The notes under the pieces were generated by a model. The model worked only from the letters and a program-made list of their open reading frames with translations, made no database searches and was not told the origin of the DNA. Source: Wurfbainia villosa (lineage: Eukaryota; Streptophyta; Magnoliopsida; Zingiberales; Zingiberaceae). Taken from it: 64,000 nt of DNA. A program made the translations under genes and the position numbers. The DNA lies in NCBI GenBank assembly GCA_025175895.1, contig CM045997.1, forward strand, positions 105,014,479 through 105,078,478, read 5' to 3'. How positions within the stretch are numbered: the first letter of the stretch is position 1; the number at the start of each line of letters is the position of its first letter. Positions 1-11,121 of this stretch are shown here, in pieces.

Positions 1-1508
1 GTGGTTCGGAACCTTAGGGTTCCTACTCCACAGATCGAGCTCAGATGAGCCCTAGCGATGCAAACACCACCGCTAATAACTCCTTCTCAGAACAATCCAG
101 AGGTGGAGAAATCTCTTACAATGATTACACAAGTAATATAAGATAAAACAAGAAAATACTAATGAAATACACAAAGACACATAAAGATAAACTTTACAAA
201 TGCATGTTTGGATGTTTGCTTGTTTGGTTGCTTGAGCTGCACATGGAGACCCTGAATTGCACTAGAAAATCGCCCCAAATAGCCTCAAAGAACCATTTCA
301 AAATCCTCCATTTTGAGATGCTTTTATAACCTGCATCAGGTTGATTTCGCGTCTTCCAGTCAACTGTCAACAATGTCATTGTCTCACAACAAACTTAATC
401 CACATTGGCATTCAAGCCAATAGATACACTGGCAGTCGACTGCCAATACCCATCAATCGACTGCCAAGCCCATAGCGGACTGACCAGTCGACTACCGAGA
501 GTTCTTCTCTCGTGACCAACCCATCAGTCGACTGCCCTTCATTGGCAGTCGACTGATCAAGCAGTCGAGGCGCCGGTCGAGGTGCCTTACATCTATGGTT
601 GCCGCAACCGAGGCCAGTCAAGGCACCTTGCATCTGTGGCAGCATCCCAATCGTAATCGATCGTCAGTCGACTCACAGCAGTCGACTGGTCATAATCTCA
701 ATCGACTGCTACAAGTCGACTCGGCTGCCAAGTGTCAAAATACTTAACCAGTCAACTGGTCAATAACCTCAGTCGACTGTTACACCTCAACCATGAGGTT
801 TACCCTAAGTATGAAGTCCTCATACTTGCTAGATCACCCTTAGCATAAACCTAAGCCTTCTAACCACCTCCATCAGCCTCACACCTATCAGATCCCTCCA
901 AGTCATCCATGACTTGTTCATCCATACGCTAGCCTTCAGGTGCTTCCATCGGCTATTGTCATGCTAAGCTGGTCTAAATCGCCAAGGCACATTTGGGCTT
1001 ACACTGCCAAGACACACGCTTAGATTTTACGCCGTCAAACCATTGGACTTATGCTGCCAAGACTCCCGCTTGGATTTTACACCGCCAATATCAACCCTTG
1101 AACTTCCCAATTGTCAAGTACCCATGACATGGACTTTCCTTGTCAACCCATGTTGGACTTTCCATTTGCCAAGACTCAAGCTTGGACTTTCCCTTGCCAA
1201 GACACATGCTTGGACTTTCCATGCCAACCCATGTTGAACTTTCCAATTGCCAAGACTCAAGCTTGGATTTTCCCTTGTCAAGACTCATGCTTGAACTTTC
1301 CATGTCAAGTACCCAAGACTTGGACTTTCCATTGCCAAGTGTCCCACTTGGACTTTTCCATCATATGGTCAATCTCATATCAACCATATGATCAATCCAT
1401 TGTCAAACAATGGTCAACTCATTATCAAACATCAATGTCAAACATCAAACCACTACTTGAGTCAAACTCGAGTCTGGTCAATCGTGACCTGAGTTGATTG
1501 CACCAACA
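1..1508 (-). mobile_element. LTR of gag-only copia-type family, cut by window edge
   Basis: Read on the minus strand, this begins at 1508 with TGTTGGTGCAATC and continues through the anti-parallel version of the same landmarks seen at 21153-22613. These are a Gly/Thr-rich start ending near a CTCGAG, an array of AAAGTCCAA units (about 1040-1360), a cluster of CAGTCGACTG palindromes (430-775) and the GTGGAGTAGGAACC/GGTTCCGAACCAC block that occupies the window's first 50 bases. The 3' part (end of R/U5) and any internal region lie left of base 1, so it cannot be told whether this is a solo LTR or the 5' LTR of a minus-strand element. No matching TSD can be tested. Confidence 0.85.
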
Positions 1509-3844
1509 CCACCGACCTACCTGATAGGGATCCTTCGATGCTTAAGTTAAAACTTGTATGAGGAAGAGAGAGCAAGTAGTAGTAGTAATGAAGAAGATAA
1601 GTGTAGCAGAGAATAGTCACAATGTATCTAGAATGAGATCAGACCCTTTCTTCCTTCTTCCCTTCTCCCTTTTATCCCTCTCTAACCCTAGAGCAAGTTG
1701 TTGCATAACCAACTGCGATGATGACCATCCACGCGGAAAGGCCACGTGGACTCAGGTGAGGCTCCTTTTTAGGCCGTTAGAGAATGATTTTTTTCTGGGA
1801 CTCTTGAAGAGTCTCTGGTGGTTATCCTCAAAGATGGCAAGTATGCCTTTGTTATACTAAACTGATAAAAGAATATTTCATGAGGTCAACAACCATATCG
1901 CTTCCTTCTTCGTAAAGAGGCCCCATGACCATTAATATATTATTCCCCTTTCTCATTATTTCCCCCATGAATCTCAATAAGCGAACATCTATCCTAAGTA
2001 ACTCTTAATCCACCATCCGACCTACCTTTTGAGTTGTCCTCTTTCTGATATGTCATTCACCCCATTTTCCAAACTATTCCCTCTAAGCTCCGCCTTCAAT
2101 CTACTTCCCGAGCTAATCTTACTCAGCTCGGCTCTCAATTTATTCCCCAAGCTGACCTTCTTCAGCTCAGCTCTCTACTTGTTCTTCGAGATGACCTACC
2201 TTAGCTCGGCCCTCAATTTATTCCCCGAGCTAATCTTCTTCAGCTCAGCTCTCCACTTGTTCTCCAAGCTGACCTACTCAGCTCGGCTCTCAATTTATTC
2301 CTTAAGCTGACCTACCCCAACTCAACTCTCGACTTATTTTCTGAGCTGACCTTGACCTTCAATCTATGCAAATCATCCTTTTAACTCCTCACCTCCTATA
2401 CTTAGCTAGATTATTACAGTATCATTATCACATGATGCTAGGAGTTGGGTAAGATTGAATAGAAGGTAGTCGACTGGGATAGAAAAGGGAAGCCAAAGTA
2501 TCTAGATACTCTCCGAAAATAATGAGACAATTTGGTTGAAGGTTGAATGTTATGCCAAATTGAAAGGAAAGTATGGAGCAAGAGAGAGTCAAGGGTTTTG
2601 TATTTGAGTCAATGATCACAAGCTACGATGCAAAAAAAATTGTAGAGGATTTAGAGAGAACCTCTCCCAAGTGAGTCTGGTGGTTCCCATCTAAGAACTT
2701 TCCCAAGATGCTCCATTGGAAGTTCATGGGAAAAGTATCTAGTTGGTTCAAGGAAGAGGAATTAGAAAAGTTTAGCTTAAAGGTTATGTCGAAGCATGCA
2801 GCTTTGTTGAACAGAATTAAACTCTATCTGATAGTTTGTAATGTAATATAATTTATATTATATTATTATATTTGATCGACAATCAGTGTGTAATTTTTTA
2901 TTATAAAAATTTTTTTTATTTAGTATCCATTATTTTTATATGGAATAGAATTCATATTATTATAAAATAACAAAAATATCTTTATAACTTCGTTCAAATA
3001 TAATCAAAATCTTAATTGATTCCCCGTGACATCATCGCTATCGTTGATCCTCGATTGTCAATCATCGATGGTAGTCGACGGTCACCAGTCGATTACCGAT
3101 GGTCGCTCATTGGCGGTTGCCAGCGATGGTTGTCAATCATCAATCGTTGATTTATCAAAAGAACGAAAGCTAAGATTAGGAGTATATTTGATATTTAAAT
3201 TTTTTGCCCTCGTAATGTAATTCGATTATATTATTTTTACTTTGTAATCCAAATTATAATATTTCATTATCTTTTATAATTCGGATTATATTACATTATA
3301 ATTTTAAAATTATAACAAATAAAAAAATTCATCATATAATTAATCTTAATTACATTACAAAATTGATTATTCCGTACCAAATGCAACCTAAGCCAAATGC
3401 AAGAGCTGGAAACGAGTCCAACCTCGGAGAGAGGTCTAAAATCCTCTCGGACTCAGAATGATCCTCTACGGCCTTGCTAATTGCATCAAGATTCAAATAA
3501 TTTCTATGATTTATCTCCCTTATAATGATTTGAAACGAACCGATGGAGTCATTAGATTAGTGGTTTTTTTTTTTTTCAGAGAGTTGAAAACGAGTTTGGG
3601 TGCATTGAAACATAAGTGTGTCAGAATTGAAGGGAAAAATAAACTCAGCTAGTTAGGAGCAAGGAAATGTTAGGAAGAGAGTCGTTGGAAGTTTGTAATA
3701 GCAATAAATGAGAAATAAATCAATAAGAGGGGAGATTTTTCCCATCTCTCTACCAAAGCAAGGCATAACAAAAAGATTCTGCAAATTAGGAATGAAATCT
3801 CGAGTTCAACTGAATCTGCGGGGTAGCAAGGTAGAAATTAACAT
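1509..3844. other. Gene-free stretch, mostly unassigned
   Basis: No reading frame here resembles a protein I recognise. The stretch contains a degenerate tandem array (2057-2350, listed separately). An AT-rich part at about 2820-3390 has a TTGTAATGTAAT motif near its left end and the reverse complement near its right end, which could be the terminal repeats of an old MITE, but the match is short. Short TCGATT/GTCGAC-rich text at 3020-3150 recalls the palindrome clusters of the nearby LTRs. The rest shows nothing I can name. Confidence 0.5.
2057..2350. repeat. Degenerate tandem repeat, Ser/Leu-coding by accident
   Basis: A unit of roughly 55-65 bp recurs about five times. Each unit alternates variants of CGAGCTAATCTTCTTCAGCTC with CTCAATTTATTCCC. 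The unit is itself two similar half-units containing AGCT. The 93-codon open frame across it (2029-2310) repeats Leu/Ser/Phe and is a by-product of the array, not evidence of a gene. Confidence 0.75.
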
Positions 3845-4230
3845 CCTGGTTTAACGGCAATTTAATGCACCTCAAATTGTTCTTCCATAATTACATATTT
3901 ATTAAAGGACGTACCTTATTCTTTTTTTACCCGCCCGTTAAATATGGATATCAAGTTGATCAAAAAAAGTTAATACTGGAAATTATATTCCCAGAAACAC
4001 AGCGGTCTTGGGATTTAAATTCTCAGTACCACGTACAATATCAAAATCGCCTAGAAAAAAGGTGGTGCTGGAAATTATATTCTCATGAACACAGTGGTCC
4101 TGGAATTTAAATTCTCAACACCGCATATAATCAAGCTCGCCTAAAAAAAATGATGCTGAGAATTATATTCTCAGGAATACAATAGTTCTGGGATTTAAAT
4201 TTTCAGCATCACATACAATATCAAGCTGCT
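3845..4230. mobile_element. Left arm of a foldback-like DNA element
   Basis: Starts CCTGGTTTAA. Its order of motifs (AAAGGACGTACC, a T-run, AATATGGATATCAA, GATCAAAAAAAG) is matched in reverse complement by 28123-28443, which ends TTAACCAGG. The inner part is a tandem array of about 88-bp units. Each carries GGAAATTATATTCTCAGGAACAC followed by GTGGTCCTGGGATTTAAATTC, which pair imperfectly with each other. The two arms were separated when the chromovirus entered at 4231. A target duplication for the foldback element itself was looked for and not found, so the outer ends are approximate. Confidence 0.6.
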
Positions 4231-6371
4231 TGTAAGATACGAAAAAAAAATTGTGATTAAGAAATTATCTTATATAATTTCTCGAGAATTCACGAAAATT
4301 TTTCTGGATTCAAAAGGAGTCCATACGAGGAAGATTTAAACTTAAATAGGTGGTTGGATCAACATAGGCTAGCTTAGACTTGACCTATGCTAATTTAATC
4401 GGAAGGGGTGGGTTTATAAGGCCGAACCCGACCCGACCCGTTTTGGACGCAGTTTTCTTCTTCCCATTTCTCCTACGAGAGTTTCCCTAGCTTCGATCTA
4501 CGTCGATTCCTTCTGCATTTTCCCAATCTGAGCTGCTCCTCGCCGAGAGCTCTCCGCCACTTCTTCCCTTTCCCTCAAGCATTGCCGGAACAGTGGCCAG
4601 CTCCGTCGAATGCCTGCGGTTGCCACGACCGATTCCTTGCTTCCTCTATTCTGCTTCGTCGCCACAGCAGGTATTGTCCGACGCCGATGTCGATCTGTAG
4701 TCTCCTTTGGATCGCTGTAAGCTTGTCTTCGTCGGCCATTCGCTTCTCCAAGCTAGATGGATGACCCCATCCACTTTCAAGTTGTGACCCCCTTCGGTTG
4801 TCATCGCCACCGCGAACTCCACTTGTTGTCGCCACCGGCCCTGCTCACCGTCACCTCTATCTCAGATCGCTCGATCTCTGATCGCTAGCTCCTTACCACA
4901 GGGACAGGTTACTATTTCGATATCCCTGCCCACATGAGCAACCTGTCGCTGCTATCCATTGAGACCAACAGTTTCGTTATTACCAATCACCACAGTTTGC
5001 GAATCTCCCCATTTGATTTGTGGTAAGAAGCTATATTATCGTTCTGTTTTGCTGGATGAAGAAATGGGAGATTGGTTGATTGAAGAGGGAAGTTGTACAT
5101 TAGCTGATTTCTGGTAATACTACCATTAATATCATTTTGTTCTTTGGATTGAGGAGGTTGATGGTATTGGCTGTTGAAATTACTGTGGAGGTCGGAGTGA
5201 GCAGGTAAGCTTGGATTGGTGTGGTTGCAGATCATGTGGTGAGTTTGTATATTGAATTGATTGGGTGGAATGTAGCAAAGAGGTTTATTGATTTAAAGTT
5301 GGTGTATGTTGTAGGATTGTTGTTGCGATGTTATTGGTTGAATCGTAGTTTCCTTCGGGTGAGCAAGCAAGGAGAGATTAAAGCAACATGAAGTAAGTAT
5401 ATACCTAAGTGATATAGATACTTACTGTATTTGTAGTTGATTGTGAATAGGATAGGAGTTATGGATTTGGTTAGCTTAATCTATAGCTAATTAACTGTTA
5501 ATGTGCAGGTTTGGGATACGAAGCAGGTCCACGGCCATGAGGATTATTTCGAGCTTCGTATCAGGTGGGTAATATCTACCTGGTCCGGTAGTTTTGATCA
5601 AATTCTAGTGCATGAATTTGGATATATGTTTATACCTGTTTATCTTAAATCCACTCTTATTTAATCATATGCTTGTACTGCCTTTGACCTTTGAGATATT
5701 GCTGTTATTTCATTGATTATCTAGCACGGATAGGAACTATAAACCCTATTATGTGTTAGCCGATGGATGTTCAGTAAGTACAGGTGGTTAGGGTTATCCT
5801 TGTGACCTCAGATTGGATTACTGTGTTACATCACTAGGGTTAGGTGATGGTTTGGGTTATGAAGTCGATTGTGGTATCGTACATATGTTAGTTATGCATC
5901 TATGGTGGATCTAGTTGTCCGTGCATAGATAAATGTGTGTGGTTGTCAGTATGTGGTTATGGACTAGAGGTCCTAGCATGATTGTATATTCATTATGGAT
6001 CGTATATCTGTGTATGGTTATATGGATGGTCGATAGTATCTCACTACTGACTAGGGGTCTTAGCGTGGTTGACTGTCAGATGAGTATGACTCTTTGTACG
6101 ATAGAGAGAGTCTTGTGGATTGTAGTCCTTGCATAGTTGACTTTTGGTTGACCAGGACTCCCCGTGAGATAGGGAGTGTTGCGAGGATACTTGTGTGGAG
6201 CTATGCATCATTACATTTGCATGCATGTTGTTGACTGGGTCTCCCTTGTGGTTGAGATGGGTCGTCAGTCATCCTGCCTCCCCGGCCACTCGGGGTAGTG
6301 GTAGCACGGTTGAGGGCAGAGCATTGGATGTGCCGCGCTCGGCCACTATGGATGGTGATAGCTGGAGATGC

Positions 6372-8164
6372 TGATGAACTGGTATTTGTCATGGTACCGT
6401 TTCAAATTAATTACCGAACCCCCTAACTACACTAATATAGCATAGTGGATGGCCGGGATCGTTTCCCAACGAGTGTAATCGATAGAATAGTAAACTTAGG
6501 ATCACTGATTATTGCTTTGGGTTTTCTAATAAAGATGGGGGTTTGAGATTTGAGATCTAACCTACATTTGCAAGGTAATTAAAATTCTAAACTAATATGC
6601 AATAACTAAAACAAACAAAACAGGAATTAAAGCAATAAAAACTGGAAAAGGAAATAATCTAATCAACCCAAGATATGCCCGGTGAATGACCAAGGTCCTT
6701 CGGCTAAGTCCAGCGAAGCTCAATCGAGACTCCGCAAGTGACAGTGGATGTGGGATGATGCAAACTCCTGAATCCAGTAGTTTGATGGACACTCCGAACT
6801 CTCGCGGATCCGGTTGAGCTCGAAGAAGTGTCGTCGGAGTGAAACTTCTCCTCGAATCCGAAAGAGAAGGTGGATGAGTTGTGAGATGGAGGACGTCGCC
6901 GAAATCACTCAATGAGGCGGTTCCTCCTCGAATCCGAAGGAGAAAAGTGGGTGGAGGCAAGGTGGACGCGACTGCTAAGGCTCAAGGGAAGAAAAGATTT
7001 AACTAACAATCTAATGAAAACATGATTAAAAGAAAACAATTAAAGTAAAGCATGAAACTAAATCTACCCTAATGAACTACAACCTAATTACTCTAAGAAG
7101 CATTTAACCAAACACTACGTAGGCATGTAAGAAATCAAACAAAGGGTGTGCAAATCTAAATGTGGAAGCAAATTTGATTACAAACGTTCCAAACTAAGAG
7201 TAAAGAACAATCAACAAGACATCAATGGAACCGAAATAATCACTGAAAATCAAAAGAGGATCTGCCGGAAAAACGAAGAAGCCGTCGGAGAATCTGGTCC
7301 GCCGCCGAGCGGATGAGGTCGGCGCCGCCGTGAAGGTGCCGAGGTGGTGGCCGGAGCCGTGGAGGCTGGAATGAGATGATACCGGAGGTTGTGGTGGCTT
7401 TGGCAGAGGTAAAGATGGAGCCGCCAGACCAATCGGCTGCGATGTAACCCGGCCGCGAATGAGGTGGTGTGGTTGCGGAAGTAGAGGAGGTGGATTGGCA
7501 CCGGCCACCGGAGAAGGAGGATCCCCTTCCTCTCCTGGCCGGGCGAGAAGAGGTGAGCTCGGCAATGAAGAGGGCCGCGTCGGGTGGAAATCGCAGATGA
7601 AGAAGATGAAGCCGGCTAGCTCTCGAACAAGCTGTAATCTCATCCTAATTAAAACCCAATCCTAGATCTCATCCAACGGCCCAGAATGCTCTGATCTAGA
7701 ATGGACAGATCTGATCAATTTGAATGGACGATCACGATCAAACCGATCCGGATGAAAGGCTAGGATGTCTAGATCTGAATGTATGGACCGGATCTCTCCA
7801 GATCTGAATGGATGGCTCAGAATCAAGCTGCTTTCATCAGACGGTCCATATCGTTCAAATCTGATCTCTTGATTAAATTGCCCTCGATCATGATGAAAGG
7901 TTCAAATTGATCCAGCTTAAAATGTCCTTCTAGCTCTAGATGAAGCCATATTTGATCTAACTCGAGTCTAATCCATTGGTTCATCTCGATCTCCTACAAA
8001 TAAAGACAAAATTTGCATATAAATCCAGAATTTAGGAGAATTTACAATAAGGTCCAAAAATATATCCAACTCATAAAATATACAAATAATCGATAATTAA
8101 TCACTCGAGAGGATAAAAACAATGATATTAAGGACCAAAATAATCCCAAAATGACAAATTATCA
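6372..8164 (-). repeat. 3' LTR of the tRNA-Asp-primed element
   Basis: On the minus strand it starts TGATAATTTGTCATTTTGG and ends at 6372 with GTTCATCA. It aligns with 11122-12913 almost base for base, except for a GC-rich patch (about 7245-7470) where the two copies differ heavily by substitutions and indels. The 149- and 122-codon open frames seen here also appear, broken differently, in the other LTR and look incidental. Confidence 0.88.
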
Positions 8165-8176
8165 ATTCCCCCACAC
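8165..8176 (-). other. Polypurine tract
   Basis: The minus strand reads GTGTGGGGGAAT directly before the 3' LTR start (TGATAA). This is the plus-strand DNA primer position, and its form is common in Athila/Tat-type plant elements. Confidence 0.85.
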
Positions 8177-9593
8177 TTATTCTTGCACGTCCCGAGCAAG
8201 TCAATAAAACTAAAAACAACTGAAAATATATTTCCCTAGCAATTCCCAAGCATACATAGAAAATCGTGAAAGAAAGTTACCTAGGATTGTCAATTCTCAG
8301 AAACTCAAGCAATCATGGACTTAAATCTTGCACAGGTTAACAAACATGGTAACTTCAATCCATTATGAATAGACTAAGAATGATTAAGCCTCACAAGGTA
8401 AGTGGTGGTTTCTCTCGCTCTCATAAGCATGTAATAGTGGAGTTCACTCAAGCTACTCATGGTTTATGAACTACCATATGCTTGCTTTTCTTCTACCTTC
8501 ACCACTATATACACATAAGAATGCACAATCACTGAAGGCTTATTAGGAATGTAAGGGAAACATGAATGCAAGGAAAATAACAATATGTGTGAAAGGAAAG
8601 AAAGGTAAAACATGAAATAGCTACAGAAATGCAAGGATATATGGAAATACTTGAATACTACATAGATGAGTACAAGAAAATAGTGCCTCAAAAGTTCATC
8701 CAAGCTAGCATTTTACCATCCACTAAACATGTAAACAACCCCTATCACATTCACAATACAAGTCCAGATATGATATCAAATAACTCTCTCAATAGTTGTA
8801 ATAAGGGATGTCTATCACAAAATAACTATCACACAGATAAAAAAAAACTGCACAACATGTCGAAGTCTTTTTTTTTTTTTTTGGGAACAAATGTTCTTTT
8901 TTTTTTCTTTTTTTTTCGAACTTTTTTTTTTCAACTTTTTTTTTTCAACATGCAGTGCACTTCCCTATACTCCAACATCAAGCTCAGCAAAAAAGATAAA
9001 GAGCATGGCCAGCTCATGGTGATCAAGCACGACTTGCCTATGCTTACACTAAATTCTCCTGAGCTACTCTCTCCCCCACACTTAAACTTTTATCCATCCT
9101 GGGCAAAATACTCATCATGAAATATCCAAGTATTCCACATCCAAAAATAGAAATGGACAAGAAAGTAATGGAAGGAAAGAAAAATAGAATTGATGAACGA
9201 CTAGAATATTATTCAATAAGCATGTGGCGATAAAAGAAGTGAAGGAAAACAAATATGATTGCCTTCGTAATAATCATGCAAACCTATTGTTGTGTGGTCT
9301 CGAAAGAATCAAAGCAAGTTCTATAGTTACAATAACCACAAGTGCACCACACACAAGCAATAAAATTAGGCTCAATCCTCACTAGGTAAACAAAAATAAT
9401 CAACTCAGTCTATCAACATAGAATCCATCACTAAGTAGCATCCACATGCAATCAAATAATTCATTCGTGACAATAAATCCCAAAATTTGACAATCAGATT
9501 TAACTAGCTTTCACGACTTCTAAGTTGATATAAAGGAATGCATAGGAAATTTATTTGAAGATCCCAACAAAACAAAAACTCAACAAACGAAAC
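8177..9593 (-). other. Internal 3' region of the tRNA-Asp-primed element, no coding signal
   Basis: No conserved domain is readable on either strand. It includes a cluster of T homopolymers at about 8869-8949 (several runs of 8-16 T broken by short words such as GAACAAATG and CAAC) and otherwise AT-rich text. An untranslated spacer is the simplest reading. Confidence 0.6.
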
Positions 9594-10037
9594 CTAACAA
9601 CAAAAACAAAAACAAATGAAGTAAAAGAGATATATATACAAAGAAAAAAGAAAAGAGGTGAGATGGAGCAAACTCCCCTGAGGTCCTGGCGGTTGAAGAA
9701 GATTCAGAAGTAGTAGCCAGTGAGGGAGTGGAATGCTCCGAGAAAAGATCCTTCCCGGCGGTTGAAGTCGGTTCAGAAGTAAAATCCACGCCGGAGGTGG
9801 AATGGATCGAGAGAAAGCGAGCACCTCCATAATGTGATCAGAATTATCCTGTGCTGCTCCCTCTAATATGATCGCCTTCTTATATGTCTTCTCTGGAGGT
9901 CGGAGGCGATTCATCAGAAGTTTCCAACCTGGGGGTTGGATTATTGCATTTTCTGTCAGGGCCTTCATCAGCAAAGGTATTGGAGACTCTGGCTGTGATG
10001 GAAGTGTCCAGTCTGGGGGACTCCAACTATCCACCAC
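9594..10037 (-). pseudogene. Trp/Pro/Leu-rich repeated reading frame downstream of the Gln-rich ORF
   Basis: A 147-codon open frame lies immediately after the stop of the 10038-10931 frame. It repeats a motif of the form PPxW-LLLNRLQPPG three times, because the DNA at about 9680-9930 carries a degenerate tandem repeat of roughly 65 bp. I recognise no domain. It may be the frayed C-terminal part of the element's single protein or an accidental frame over a repeat; the second is more likely because codon use looks random. Confidence 0.35.
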
Positions 10038-10931
10038 TTACATGGAAATCAGCTCATCAGAATTGCTTGTCGCCACTGTCTCATTTATCTTCTGGTCTGA
10101 TTGGCAAGTCTGGGCACTGGTATCTGGCAACACAAGGAGTACAACCTCATCTGCAAAAACCTCTACACTTTCCTCTTCAATAGCATCAGAAAAAGAAACA
10201 ACATCAATATTCTTATCAGCATCCGAGACATCAACAACTGCATCACCATGATATAAATCAACAGAGGAGTCCTGTAGAGCTGTAGAAGTAGAAGCAAGTG
10301 TATCGTCAACTCTACAATCCATCTCCTCAAGCACATCACTTCCATCAGAAATGATCTCTGAGGAAAACTGGGAGGAATCTTGTGCTTGCATTTGGTTGAT
10401 AGATGATGCCATTTGATTTAACTGAGTCTGCAAGTTTTGTAACCTTTGTTGTTGTTGCTGATAACTATCGTTCATTTGTTGCTGATATTGATGTAGAAAT
10501 GATGCTAGTTCTTCTAGTGTCTCTGTATTTTCTTGACTGGGAGCAGGGGTTTCTTCATAGTGATTTGATTGATCTCCCCAACTAGGCATGTAAATATCAA
10601 TAGACGGTGGGGGTAGATAGCACTGAGACTGCTCAGGGGTGCACTGTTGTGCGTGCCCATATCTCAAATCTAAGTTGTAAGCATGTGTACCAGAAAATGA
10701 ATTATACCTGTCCTGCTGATATGATGGTGAATCTTGAGGCATAGGTGATTATCTTGAGGCATCTTGGAGATGTTGATAGTCAGATTGATAATACTGAGAA
10801 TATATATCTGTATTACTCCTACCATAATATCCAGTGCTTGGATAATGAATGTCACTGAAGTCTCCAAATGACTGATAATATGGATCCATGCTTGCTACAA
10901 AAGAAATTTTCCTGTTCTTGTCCTGAAACAC
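10038..10931 (-). pseudogene. Gln-rich gag-like frame with one in-frame stop
   Basis: The frames 10749-10931 and 10038-10742 are in the same phase, separated by one TAA and one further codon, and so form one reading frame of about 298 codons. The N-terminal third is Tyr/Gln/Ser-rich (starts MDPYYQSF at 10889). The middle carries LASFLHQYQQQMNDSYQQQQ and LQTQLNQMASSINQMQAQ, a predicted coiled coil of the kind found toward the C-terminus of Athila-type gag proteins. The C-terminal third is acidic (Asp/Glu/Ser/Val). No CCHC knuckle, protease or polymerase motif is present. It is the element's only substantial coding region. Assignment as a gag remnant is inference from its position after the primer site and the coiled coil. 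Confidence 0.6.
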
Positions 10932-11098
10932 TGGCGAATAAAATCAAAAGATACAGGAAACATGCAAAATAGAACTCATGGATATACAAGACATAAAAGA
11001 ATTAAGCCCTCAACAAAAGTTTTGAATTTTTATTTTTTTTATTTTATTTTTTTCAGAAAAATAAACAAACAATCCTAAATCTACTAAGCATCATTACA

Positions 11099-11117
11099 CT
11101 CCCCGGCAACGGCGCCA
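11099..11117 (-). other. Primer-binding site, tRNA-Asp
   Basis: The minus strand reads TGGCGCCGTTGCCGGGGAG, complementary to the 3' end of plant tRNA-Asp, four bases inside the 5' LTR end at 11122. Confidence 0.9.
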
Positions 11118-11121
11118 AATT

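Noticed and set aside
2820..3390. Possible MITE with TTGTAATGTAAT inverted ends
   Set aside because: Only about 12 bases match, the sequence is AT-rich and no target duplication was found; noted but not called.
7194..7643. 149-codon Pro/Ser/Arg-rich open frame in an LTR
   Set aside because: The equivalent frame in the partner LTR (11944-12252) is different in length and sequence, and the GC-rich block beneath is the diverged patch. No domain.
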